Shown: positions 1 to 6,023 of the stretch, one piece after another
Numbering within the stretch: the first letter of the stretch is position 1
How the letters are laid out: the number at the start of each line of letters is the position of its first letter
Assembly (NCBI GenBank): GCA_019347995.1
Contig: JAHWKH010000049.1
Coordinates: forward strand, 1 to 10,555
Reading direction: 5' to 3'
DNA length: 10,555 nucleotides
From: Gemmatimonadota bacterium
Lineage (GTDB): Bacteria; Gemmatimonadota; Gemmatimonadetes; Longimicrobiales; UBA6960
The notes under the pieces: model-generated
What the model saw: only the letters and a program-made list of their open reading frames with translations
The model's database searches: none
Told to the model about the DNA's origin: nothing
Translations under genes and position numbers: made by a program

Positions 1-1
1 G

Positions 2-289
2 CTCCTCATCGAGATCGACAACCTCAACTTCAACGACGCGACGCTGCACGTGGTCGCCGGAGGGAGCCGCACACGGCTGGGCATCGTGACCGGCAAGTCC
101 ACCGCCGTCCACACGATCTCGTGGGACGTGCCCCGCGACCTCCGCATCGAGGTGGACCTGGTGGGCGAGAGCTCCTTCAGCACGAACCGGGTGGACGCCC
201 GGCCGGGGCAGAGCCTCCAGCTCCTCATCGAGGCGGACAGCCGCCGGACCCGGCTCATCCACGGCACCCGGCGAAGCGGCCCGTCGTGA
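2..289 (+). CDS. Small protein of unknown function, 5' end outside the window (paralogue of the next gene)
   Basis: The frame is open from base 2 to the TGA at 287-289, giving 95 visible residues with no start, so the gene begins upstream. A GTG at 50 is in frame, but the open frame before it (LLIEIDNLNFNDATLHV) aligns with the next gene, so it is probably internal. The visible part looks like a small beta-rich domain of alternating hydrophobic and polar residues. It shares with the next gene the blocks TRLG, G-K/R-S-T, DLRI-V, RPG and R-T-x-LIHG near the C-terminus, so the two are tandem paralogues. A signal peptide may lie in the missing part, since the neighbour is a lipoprotein. The stop overlaps the next start (GTGA), suggesting coupled translation. 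I do not recognise the family and assign no function. Confidence 0.75.
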   Translation, partial: LLIEIDNLNFNDATLHVVAGGSRTRLGIVTGKSTAVHTISWDVPRDLRIEVDLVGESSFSTNRVDARPGQSLQLLIEADSRRTRLIHGTRRSGPS

Positions 290-654
290 GGTGGCTCGTC
301 CTGGTGGTCGGCGTGGTGATGGCCGGCTGTTCGGGGAACGCCCCCGGCCCGGATGCGAATCCGTTCGATGTGGGCGCCACCACGGTCACGGTCGTGGTGC
401 GGAACCAGTACGAGCTGGACGTCATCCTGCACGCGGCCGGACCCGCCACGACCACCCGGCTCGGCAGCGTGGCGCCGGGCCGGAGCACCACCTTCCAGAT
501 CCCCTGGACCCGACCCGAGGACCTGCGCATCCGCGTCGAGCCCGCCACGGGCCCGCACATGGAGTCCAATGCCCTGACCGTGCGTCCGGGCGACGCGGTG
601 ATCCTCACGGTCGCGTCGGACATCGGAAGGACCGTCCTGATCCACGGACGCTAG
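286..654 (+). CDS. Small predicted lipoprotein of unknown function
   Basis: This 122-residue protein begins at the GTG at 286, which overlaps the upstream TGA by four bases. That start puts a classic lipoprotein signal right at the N-terminus: MRWLVLVVGVVMAGC, with the lipobox MAGC and lipidated Cys15. Upstream in-frame starts exist but would bury the signal behind an Arg/Pro-rich stretch that looks like shadow translation. After a short Gly/Pro/Asn linker comes an approximately 90-residue beta-rich domain homologous to the preceding gene. It is probably anchored in the inner or outer membrane and faces the periplasm; residues +2 to +4 after Cys are S, G, N, so no classical Asp+2 retention signal is seen. 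The role is unknown. It converges on the ALDH16 gene with 7 bp between the stop codons. Confidence 0.8.
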   Translation: MRWLVLVVGVVMAGCSGNAPGPDANPFDVGATTVTVVVRNQYELDVILHAAGPATTTRLGSVAPGRSTTFQIPWTRPEDLRIRVEPATGPHMESNALTVRPGDAVILTVASDIGRTVLIHGR

Positions 655-661
655 TGGCCCC

Positions 662-3064
662 CTACTCCCCGTAGGGCACCCACACGTTCTTGATCTGGGT
701 CGCGTGGTGGAGGAACGCCTCCCCCTGGCCCTGCTCCCGGTCGTGCCAGTCCCGCACCAGGCCGTCGCTGCACCACGTGCGCTTGAGGTTTCCGGCCGAA
801 AGTCGCTCGACGTCCCGGCATCGGGCCGGGGAGCCGAAGCACCAGATCCCGTCCACGTCGTCGTGCGCCGCCAGCGTCGGAACCACCTCGCCGTGCAGGC
901 CCGTCACCAGGTTCACCACGCCGCCCGGCACGTCCGACGTGTCCAGCACGGGGTAGAGCTCGCTGGCCGCCAGGGGCCAGCGCCGGGAGGGCACCACGAC
1001 CACGGCGTTGCCCATCGCCACCGCCGGTGCCAGGGTGGACACGAGGGCGAGGAGGGGAGCCTCGTCGGGGCACACCACCGCCAGCACGCCCAGGGCCTCG
1101 GGCATGGCCAGCGTCACGTTCCTGAACGGCGTGTGGTGCACGCGTCCGTCCCACTTGTCCGCCCACGCGGCGTACGTGAAGAGGCGGCGGACGCTCGCCT
1201 CCACCTCGCGGGCGGGGTCGCCGGCGTCCGCCCCCGCCAGCCGCGCCGCGACGTCGTTGGCGCGCGCCGCCAGGTTCTCGGCCAGGTAGAACAGCACCTG
1301 CGCGCGGTTGTGCGCCGTGCGACCGGCCCAGGATGCCTGCGCCTTTCTGGCGGCCTCGACGGCGTCGCGGATGTCCTTGCGATTGCCGCGCCCGACCTCG
1401 CCCAGCACCCGGCCGTGGGCGTCGAGCACCTCGAGGCTGTAGCCCTCGTCGGGCCGGCGCTGCTTGCCGCCGATGTAGAGCTTCGCGGTGCGGTCCACGC
1501 CCGGGGTCCCGCGGCCGTCCGCCAGCGCCGGGCCGCCCACACCCTCTGCGGGCTCAGGCTCCGGCGCATCCTCGCCGCGGCGCGGCGCGTCGCGCTCCCA
1601 GGCGGGCCGCAGGTACTCCCGGAGCCCCTCGATGCCGCCCTCGCGGCCGAAGCCGCTCTCGCGATAACCGCCGAATCCGGCCGCGGCGTCGAACAGGTTG
1701 GTGCAGTTCACCCAGACCGTGCCGGCCTTGATGGCCGGCGCCACGTCCAGCGCCAGGTTGAGGCTCTCGCTCCACACGCTGGCCGCCAGCCCATAGCGGG
1801 TGTCGTTGGCCAGCTCCACCGCCTCCTCCGGCGTGCGGAACGTCATGAGCACCACCACCGGCCCGAAGATCTCCTCCCGGGCGATAGTGGCCGCGGGTGA
1901 CACGTCGGTGCAAAGGGTGGGGGGATAGAACCAGCCTTCCTTCGGCTCGCTCCACGACGGCTGCCAGATGCGCGCGCCCTCCTCTCGTCCCCGCTCCACG
2001 AGCCCCCGGATGCGGTCGAGCTGCACCGGCGCCACGATGGCGCCCATGTCCACGGCCTTGTCCAGGGGGTCGCCCATGCGCAGCGTCTCCATGCGCGCCT
2101 TCAGCTTCCCCTCCAGGTCCCGGGCGACGCCCTCCTGCACGAGGATGCGGCTGCCCGCGCAGCACACCTGCCCCTGGTTGAACCAGATTGCGTCCACCAC
2201 GCCCTCCACCACGCTGTCCAGGTCGGCGTCGTCGAACACCACGAAGGGGCTCTTGCCGCCCAGCTCGAGGGAGAGGCGCTTGCCGCTGCCTGCCGTGGCC
2301 TCACGGATGAGGCGGCCCACCTCGGTCGATCCGGTGAACGCCACCTTGGCCACGTCGGGGTGGCGCACCAGCGCCTCGCCCGTGCGGCCGTCACCCGTGA
2401 GGACATTGAAGACGCCCGGGGGGATCCCCGCTTCGGCGCACAGCTCGGCGAAGAGCAGGGACGTGAGCGGGGTGTGCTCCGCCGGCTTCAGCACCACCGT
2501 GTTCCCGGTGGCCAGGGCGGGAGCCACCTTCCAGGCCAGCATGAGGAGGGGGAAGTTCCACGGGATGACCTGCCCCACCACCCCCACCGGCACCTGTCCC
2601 GGCAGGGCCTCCGCCAGGAGCTCCGCCCAGCCGGCGTGATGGTAGAAGTGCCGCGCCACCAGGGGGACGTCCAGGTCGCGGGACTCGCGGATGGGCTTGC
2701 CGTTGTCCATCGTCTCCAGCACCGCGAAGAGGCGGGCGTGCTTCTGGATCCGGCGGGCCAGCGCATACAGGTAGCGGGCCCGCACGTGCCCGGCCGTGGC
2801 GCTCCACTCCGGAAGAGCCTGCGCGGCCGCACGCACGGCCCGATCCACGTCCGCCTCGCCGGCCTGCGTCACCCGCGCCAGCACCGATCCGTCCGACGGC
2901 CTGTGGGTGGCGAACGTCTCGCCCTCGGCGCCGTCGACCCACTCGCCGCCGATGTAGAGCCCGAAGCTGCGGCCCCGGGCCTCCAACCAGGCGAGGGCCC
3001 GCTCGGCGGATTCGGGCGCCGGCCCGTACTCCATGGTCTCGAAAACGTCGGCGACCTTTGTCAT
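662..3064 (-). CDS. ALDH16-type two-domain aldehyde dehydrogenase
   Basis: The 800-residue protein has two ALDH-like domains. The first (about 35-490) is complete: PWNF with Asn170, VLKP with Lys193, LELGGK with catalytic Glu267, NQGQVC with catalytic Cys301, and EEIFGP with Glu398. An acidic, Pro-rich linker (about 491-522) leads to a second domain (about 524-800) that starts again with the strand motif LYIGGK. This domain keeps the cofactor-domain pattern but has no FxNQGQxC segment and should be catalytically dead. This architecture and length match the ALDH16 family, whose bacterial members keep the active-site Cys in domain 1. It probably oxidises an aldehyde with NAD(P)+. Its start lies 10 bp after the deoC stop, so acetaldehyde from DeoC is the likely substrate (inferred). 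No strong ribosome binding site is visible. It has no signal peptide, so it should be cytosolic. Confidence 0.93.
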   Translation of the reverse strand: MTKVADVFETMEYGPAPESAERALAWLEARGRSFGLYIGGEWVDGAEGETFATHRPSDGSVLARVTQAGEADVDRAVRAAAQALPEWSATAGHVRARYLYALARRIQKHARLFAVLETMDNGKPIRESRDLDVPLVARHFYHHAGWAELLAEALPGQVPVGVVGQVIPWNFPLLMLAWKVAPALATGNTVVLKPAEHTPLTSLLFAELCAEAGIPPGVFNVLTGDGRTGEALVRHPDVAKVAFTGSTEVGRLIREATAGSGKRLSLELGGKSPFVVFDDADLDSVVEGVVDAIWFNQGQVCCAGSRILVQEGVARDLEGKLKARMETLRMGDPLDKAVDMGAIVAPVQLDRIRGLVERGREEGARIWQPSWSEPKEGWFYPPTLCTDVSPAATIAREEIFGPVVVLMTFRTPEEAVELANDTRYGLAASVWSESLNLALDVAPAIKAGTVWVNCTNLFDAAAGFGGYRESGFGREGGIEGLREYLRPAWERDAPRRGEDAPEPEPAEGVGGPALADGRGTPGVDRTAKLYIGGKQRRPDEGYSLEVLDAHGRVLGEVGRGNRKDIRDAVEAARKAQASWAGRTAHNRAQVLFYLAENLAARANDVAARLAGADAGDPAREVEASVRRLFTYAAWADKWDGRVHHTPFRNVTLAMPEALGVLAVVCPDEAPLLALVSTLAPAVAMGNAVVVVPSRRWPLAASELYPVLDTSDVPGGVVNLVTGLHGEVVPTLAAHDDVDGIWCFGSPARCRDVERLSAGNLKRTWCSDGLVRDWHDREQGQGEAFLHHATQIKNVWVPYGE

Positions 3065-3074
3065 GGGTGAGCGC

Positions 3075-4115
3075 TCAGGCCAGGGGGTGGCGGTGGAACG
3101 CGCTGTAGCGTCCCGTCACGTGGTGCTCGAGCTGACGCTCGATGTCTGACAGCAGCGAGCTGGCGCCGAAGCGGAAGAGCGCGGGCCGGAGCCAGGCGTC
3201 GCCCAGCTCCTCCTTCATGAGGACGAGCCAGAGCAGGGCTTCCTTCGCCGTGCGGATGCCGCCCGCGGGCTTGAAGCCGACGCGCCATCCGGTGCGCTCC
3301 AGGTACGCCCGGACGCTCCGGGCCATCACCAGGCCCACCGGCAGCGTGGCGTTGACGGGCTCCTTGCCGGTCGACGTCTTCACGAAGTCCGTTCCCGCCA
3401 TCATGGCCACCAGGCTCGCCCGGGCCACATTGCGCAGCGTGCCCAGCTCGCCCGTGCCCAGGATGGTCTTCATGTGGGCGTCGCCGCAGGCCTCCCGGAA
3501 GGCCCGGACCTCGTCGTAGAGGGCGTCCCACTCCCCCAGGAGGACGTGGGAGCGCGTGATCACCACGTCGATCTCACGGGCACCGGCCTCCACCGAGGCG
3601 CGGATCTCGGCCACCCGCTGGGCGAAGGGCGAGAGGCCGGCGGGAAATCCGGTGGACACCGCCGCCACGGGAACGGAGCTGCCGCGCAGCGCCGACACCG
3701 CCGTCTCGACCATGGCGTGATACACGCAGACGGCGCCCACGTGGACGTCCCAGGCATCCATGCCCAGGGCTTCCAGCAGATCCTGGCGCACCGGGGTGCG
3801 GGCCTTGGCGCACAGGCGCCGCACGCGCCCCGGCGTGTCGTCGCCCGAGAGGGTGGTGAGGTCGATGCAGGTGACCGCCCGCAGCAGCCAGGCCGCCTGC
3901 CATTCCTTCTTCACGGTGCGCCGGGTCCCCAGCGTGGACGCGCGCCGCTCCACCGCGCTGCGGTTGATCCGGACGTCACGGACCCAGTCCAGGTCCAGTG
4001 GCACGCCCGGATTGCGGCCCTCCCGCACCGGGCCGGGAAGGGCGGGGGCGGCGCGGCCGGTGGGAAGCGGGCCGGCGTCGTCGCGCGTGCGGGTGCGCAG
4101 GGCCGTGTCGTCCAT
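3075..4115 (-). CDS. deoC: Deoxyribose-phosphate aldolase (DERA), long animal-like type
   Basis: This 346-residue class I aldolase splits 2-deoxy-D-ribose 5-phosphate into glyceraldehyde 3-phosphate and acetaldehyde in deoxynucleoside breakdown. The Schiff-base lysine is Lys246 in DFVKTSTG. The second active-site lysine is Lys282 in GFKPAGGIR, and the acid/base Asp183 lies in EIDVVI. It is longer than the E. coli enzyme (about 259 residues), with an N-terminal extension containing RRTVKKEWQAAWLL and IDLTTLSGDDT. These blocks and the C-terminal SDIERQ-HHVTGRY resemble the vertebrate DERA branch more than E. coli DeoC (compared from memory). The first 35 residues are low-complexity Arg/Pro/Thr, so the true start may lie slightly downstream. 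No clear Shine-Dalgarno is seen before ATG 4115. It is the first gene of an operon with ALDH16. Confidence 0.95.
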   Translation of the reverse strand: MDDTALRTRTRDDAGPLPTGRAAPALPGPVREGRNPGVPLDLDWVRDVRINRSAVERRASTLGTRRTVKKEWQAAWLLRAVTCIDLTTLSGDDTPGRVRRLCAKARTPVRQDLLEALGMDAWDVHVGAVCVYHAMVETAVSALRGSSVPVAAVSTGFPAGLSPFAQRVAEIRASVEAGAREIDVVITRSHVLLGEWDALYDEVRAFREACGDAHMKTILGTGELGTLRNVARASLVAMMAGTDFVKTSTGKEPVNATLPVGLVMARSVRAYLERTGWRVGFKPAGGIRTAKEALLWLVLMKEELGDAWLRPALFRFGASSLLSDIERQLEHHVTGRYSAFHRHPLA

Positions 4116-4239
4116 GGGGCTGGGAGCCTGTCCGGGTAGCGAGGGGCCGCGTAGCGGGCACCACGGGGTCGGATTCCGGGGGCGCGAGGAAGGTAGTCCC
4201 CGGGCCGGCGGGGGTACAGGTGGATGCCGGCCGGAGGCC

Positions 4240-4267
4240 TTGCCCGCTCGGCCCTCCCTCCTATGTT
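4240..4267 (+). promoter_or_regulatory. Probable sigma-70-type promoter of selC
   Basis: A -35-like TTGCCC (4240-4245) and a -10-like TATGTT (4262-4267) are separated by 16 bp. Seven bases past the -10 is 4274, the first base of the mature tRNA. The AT-rich hexamer stands out in a very GC-rich region. The assignment rests on pattern and position only. Confidence 0.5.
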
Positions 4268-4273
4268 CGTCGC

Positions 4274-4370
4274 GGGAGCGGGTCTCGTCTGGTGACGGGG
4301 GCGGTCTTCAAAACCGGCTCGTCCGGCTAAAACCCGGGTCGGTGGGTTCGATTCCCACACGCTCCCGCCA
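4274..4370 (+). tRNA. selC: tRNA-Sec (anticodon TCA)
   Basis: This is the selenocysteine tRNA that reads in-frame UGA with the help of SelB. The anticodon TCA is at 4308-4310 in the loop CTTCAAA. Sec-specific features are a 6-bp D stem (4284-4289 with 4294-4299) closed by a 4-base loop TGGT, a long variable arm (core CCGG 4323-4326 with CCGG 4334-4337), and a T arm of 5 bp (4342-4346 with 4354-4358) around TTCGATT. The acceptor stem pairs 4274-4280 with 4360-4366. The eighth pair expected in bacterial tRNA-Sec would be G4281 with A4359, a mismatch. The base of the anticodon stem (G4301/G4317) is also unpaired. The discriminator is G4367 and CCA is encoded at 4368-4370. selA, selB and selD are not in the window, and no gene here shows an obvious internal UGA selenocysteine codon. 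Confidence 0.95.
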
Positions 4371-4376
4371 CGGCCC

Positions 4377-4412
4377 TCGGCCCGCGGCGGACATCGGTCC
4401 GTCGCGGGCCGA
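4377..4412 (+). terminator. Strong hairpin just after selC, probable terminator
   Basis: Two 16-base arms (4377-4392 and 4397-4412) pair over their full length with a single G-U wobble (G4387/U4402) and a 4-base loop ATCG. The hairpin starts 7 bases after the CCA end. There is no downstream T tract, so it would be a tail-less terminator or a 3' processing and stability element. High-GC genomes often lack T tails. The pairing is read directly; the function is inferred. Confidence 0.6.
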
Positions 4413-4419
4413 TCTCGTG

Positions 4420-4431
4420 CGGACCGGTCCG
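4420..4431. repeat. 12-bp perfect palindrome CGGACCGGTCCG
   Basis: The perfect palindrome lies between the selC hairpin and the next gene, 30 bp before its putative -10. The half CGGTCCG also occurs at 4395-4401 in the selC hairpin. In addition CCTCGG (4375-4380) can pair with CCGAGG (4429-4434), giving an alternative fold for the whole segment. It could be an operator or part of the terminator structure. No regulator is recognised. Confidence 0.35.
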
Positions 4432-4460
4432 AGGCCCTCCAATGGGCGCCTTCCTCATCC

Positions 4461-4466
4461 TATACT
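4461..4466 (+). promoter_or_regulatory. -10-like hexamer TATACT immediately upstream of the DUF5683-like gene
   Basis: TATACT is one base from the sigma-70 -10 consensus and ends 8 bases before ATG 4475. A transcript would start at or next to the A of the ATG, that is, without a leader. No convincing -35 is found at the normal distance, and no Shine-Dalgarno sequence is present before the ATG. Confidence 0.45.
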
Positions 4467-4474
4467 TCCGGGCC

Positions 4475-5110
4475 ATGCCCGCCCATCGTACCCTCCCGCT
4501 CCTGGCGGCCCTCCTGGCCGGCCTGGCCGCCGCTCCTCCGGCACCCGGGCAGGAGCCCGACACCGCCATCGTCGTCACAGGCGCGCCCACGGGGGACGAC
4601 CTGGGGCTGCCGGACCTGGACGAGGGCACCACCCCCGGCGGCGCCTTCCTGCGCGCGGTCCTCCTGCCCGGATGGGGCCACGCCTCCATCGGCGCCTACA
4701 CCCGGGGCGGGTTCTACTTCGGGGTGGAGACGGCCACTGCCTTCATGCTCGTGCGCAATGCCCGCCGCCACGGCGCCGCCCAGGACGTGCGCGACCTGAG
4801 GGAAGGGGAGCTGCGGGACCGGCTGGAGCGCGAAGGGGTGACCGACCCGGCGACGATCGAGGAGCGGCTGGACCAGGACGAAGGTCTCGCCGACGCCCGT
4901 CAGCTGGTCGACGCCCGCAGTCAGCAGATCGAGGACTGGGCCGCGCTGGGGATCTTCCTCGTCTTCCTGAGCGGCGCCGACGCGTTCGTCTCCGCCCACC
5001 TGGCCGATTTCCCGGACCCCGTGGAGCTGGAAGCCGCCGTGGTCCCCACCGCGCTGGGCCTCCGGATGCAGGTGGGCGCGCGGGTGTTGGTGGGCCCTCC
5101 ACGCGGCTGA
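4475..5110 (+). CDS. Secreted or membrane protein, DUF5683-like
   Basis: The 211-residue protein starts at ATG 4475, which gives a clean signal peptide (MPAHRT, then a Leu/Ala core to about residue 25, with cleavage probable near APG-Q). An upstream in-frame ATG at 4442 would add 11 residues but overlaps the -10-like hexamer, so I prefer 4475. The core matches the DUF5683 pattern: LLPGWGHASIGAYTRGGFYF (63-82), where the usual LPGxGQ has H for Q, then a hydrophobic segment (about 80-93). A charged, probably helical middle (103-153) follows, then a second hydrophobic segment with the ED-x-A and DAFVSAHLADF motif (153-179) typical of the family's end. DUF5683 proteins are envelope proteins of unknown biochemical role. 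It converges on the lpxH-like gene with a shared hairpin. The family call is from remembered motifs. Confidence 0.8.
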   Translation: MPAHRTLPLLAALLAGLAAAPPAPGQEPDTAIVVTGAPTGDDLGLPDLDEGTTPGGAFLRAVLLPGWGHASIGAYTRGGFYFGVETATAFMLVRNARRHGAAQDVRDLREGELRDRLEREGVTDPATIEERLDQDEGLADARQLVDARSQQIEDWAALGIFLVFLSGADAFVSAHLADFPDPVELEAAVVPTALGLRMQVGARVLVGPPRG

Positions 5111-5125
5111 GGCGTTCGCCTCGGC
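5106..5125. terminator. Hairpin between convergent genes, possible bidirectional terminator
   Basis: GCTGAGGCG (5106-5114) pairs with CGCCTCGGC (5117-5125), 9 bp with one T-G wobble. The innermost pair probably opens to give loop GTTC. It includes the TGA of the upstream gene and lies 6 bp from the stop of the minus-strand lpxH-like gene. It can therefore form in either transcript. There is no T tract on either side. Confidence 0.4.
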
Positions 5126-5131
5126 GGGAGG

Positions 5132-5866
5132 CTACCCGTCCCACTCGCGCAGGTCGGGGGCCTCGTCCTCACGGAGCACCAGGTAGCTCCGATGGAAGAC
5201 CCAGTCGCCGGCGTTGACGTACCAGCGGCCGGGCTCCACCTCCCGGGCCCGGGGAACGTGCGTGTGTCCCAGGACCACCAGGTCGAGGTCCGGCTCGGAC
5301 GCCAGCTTCTCCACCGCCCACGCCTCCAGCGCGTCGGAGCGCCCCCTGTCGTCCTCGGTGGGACCGGCGGCGCGACCTTCCGTCTTCGAGACGACGCCCG
5401 CCGCCCAGGCGCCCACGTCGGGATGCAGCCAGCGGAATCCCCAGCGCGTGAGGCCGCTCCGGAGCACGAGGCGGAGGAGGCGGTATCCCAGGTCTCCGCT
5501 GCCGACGCCGTCGCCGTGGGCCAGGAACGTGCGGTGGCCGGCCAGCTCGGTGACCAGGGGATCGCGGAGGAACGTGACGCCGATCTCCTCCTCCAGGAAG
5601 GAGCCGCCCCACCAGTCGTGGTTTCCTCCCATGAACAGCACGGGAGTGCCTCCGTCCACGACCTCGGCCAGCGCGCCCAGGGTGCGCGTGTGCCCCCGAG
5701 GGATGACGCTTCCGTACTCGAACCAGAAGTCGAAGAGGTCGCCGTTGACGAGGAGCGTCGACGCCTCCCTTCCGGCGTGGCGCAGCCAACGGCGGAACGC
5801 CTCCTCCCGCGCGGGGGAGACCGCGCCGAGGTGGACGTCGCTCACGAGATAGACGGGACCGGACAT
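5132..5866 (-). CDS. lpxH: UDP-2,3-diacylglucosamine diphosphatase (LpxH-like metallophosphoesterase)
   Basis: The 244-residue calcineurin-like phosphoesterase would hydrolyse UDP-2,3-diacylglucosamine to lipid X and UMP, an early lipid A step on the cytosolic face of the inner membrane. All metal-ligand motifs are present in order: SDVHLG (Asp10, His12), NGDLFDFW (Asp43), GGNHDW (Asn82, His83), AHGD (His117) and GHTHVP (His201, His203). The FDFWFEYG and GDLGYR segments are typical of the LpxH-like family. The length is normal. ATG 5866 starts directly before the first conserved strand. A -10-like TAGCTT (plus-strand 5875-5880) ends 8 bases upstream of this ATG. LptE, a LolB-like lipoprotein and RfaE2 nearby support an LPS role. 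A related metallophosphatase with another substrate cannot be excluded. Confidence 0.88.
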   Translation of the reverse strand: MSGPVYLVSDVHLGAVSPAREEAFRRWLRHAGREASTLLVNGDLFDFWFEYGSVIPRGHTRTLGALAEVVDGGTPVLFMGGNHDWWGGSFLEEEIGVTFLRDPLVTELAGHRTFLAHGDGVGSGDLGYRLLRLVLRSGLTRWGFRWLHPDVGAWAAGVVSKTEGRAAGPTEDDRGRSDALEAWAVEKLASEPDLDLVVLGHTHVPRAREVEPGRWYVNAGDWVFHRSYLVLREDEAPDLREWDG

Positions 5867-5874
5867 GGCCGCCG

Positions 5875-5880
5875 AAGCTA
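5875..5880 (-). promoter_or_regulatory. -10-like hexamer before the lpxH-like gene
   Basis: On the minus strand TAGCTT fits the TAnnnT pattern and ends 8 bases before the ATG, the same distance as the TATACT before the DUF5683-like gene. No well-spaced -35 is seen. It is weak evidence by itself. Confidence 0.3.
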
Positions 5881-5937
5881 GCGCCTGCCCGGGTGTCCAG
5901 CGACCGCCCCGCGGCGCCGCTCTCGAGGCCCTTCGTA

Positions 5938-5970
5938 CGATCCGCGGCGCGCTTTACCTTTCGCGGATCG
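5938..5970. promoter_or_regulatory. Perfect 9-bp inverted repeat in the divergent region (possible operator)
   Basis: CGATCCGCG (5938-5946) and CGCGGATCG (5962-5970) are exact inverted copies separated by 15 bases. The spacer contains the only AT-richer run in this region, CTTTACCTTT, with a -10-like TACCTT at 5955-5960 pointing toward the lipoprotein gene. The repeat lies between the divergent lpxH-like and LolB-like genes (157 bp apart). It could be a dimeric regulator site or an RNA hairpin in the 5' leader. Confidence 0.4.
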
Positions 5971-6023
5971 CAGAAGGAAGGGCGTCGAGTCCCGCCCGCC
6001 CGCCCGCCGCCCCGCGAGGATGG

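Noticed and set aside
704..1900. 398-codon plus-strand open frame opposite the ALDH16 gene
   Set aside because: Low-complexity Arg/His/Ala translation with no domain. The minus strand encodes clear ALDH motifs, so this is a GC-rich shadow.
4274..4370. selC as an attachment site for a genomic island
   Set aside because: No integrase, direct repeat of the tRNA 3' end or compositional change is seen in the flanks.
3760..5217. 485-codon plus-strand open frame running over deoC's 5' end, selC and the DUF5683-like gene
   Set aside because: It passes through the tRNA gene and translates the next gene in the wrong frame. There is no domain.
5865..6023. Longer start for the LolB-like lipoprotein at 5865
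   Set aside because: It would add 53 Arg/Pro-rich residues before the signal sequence and overlap the lpxH start and the divergent promoter region.
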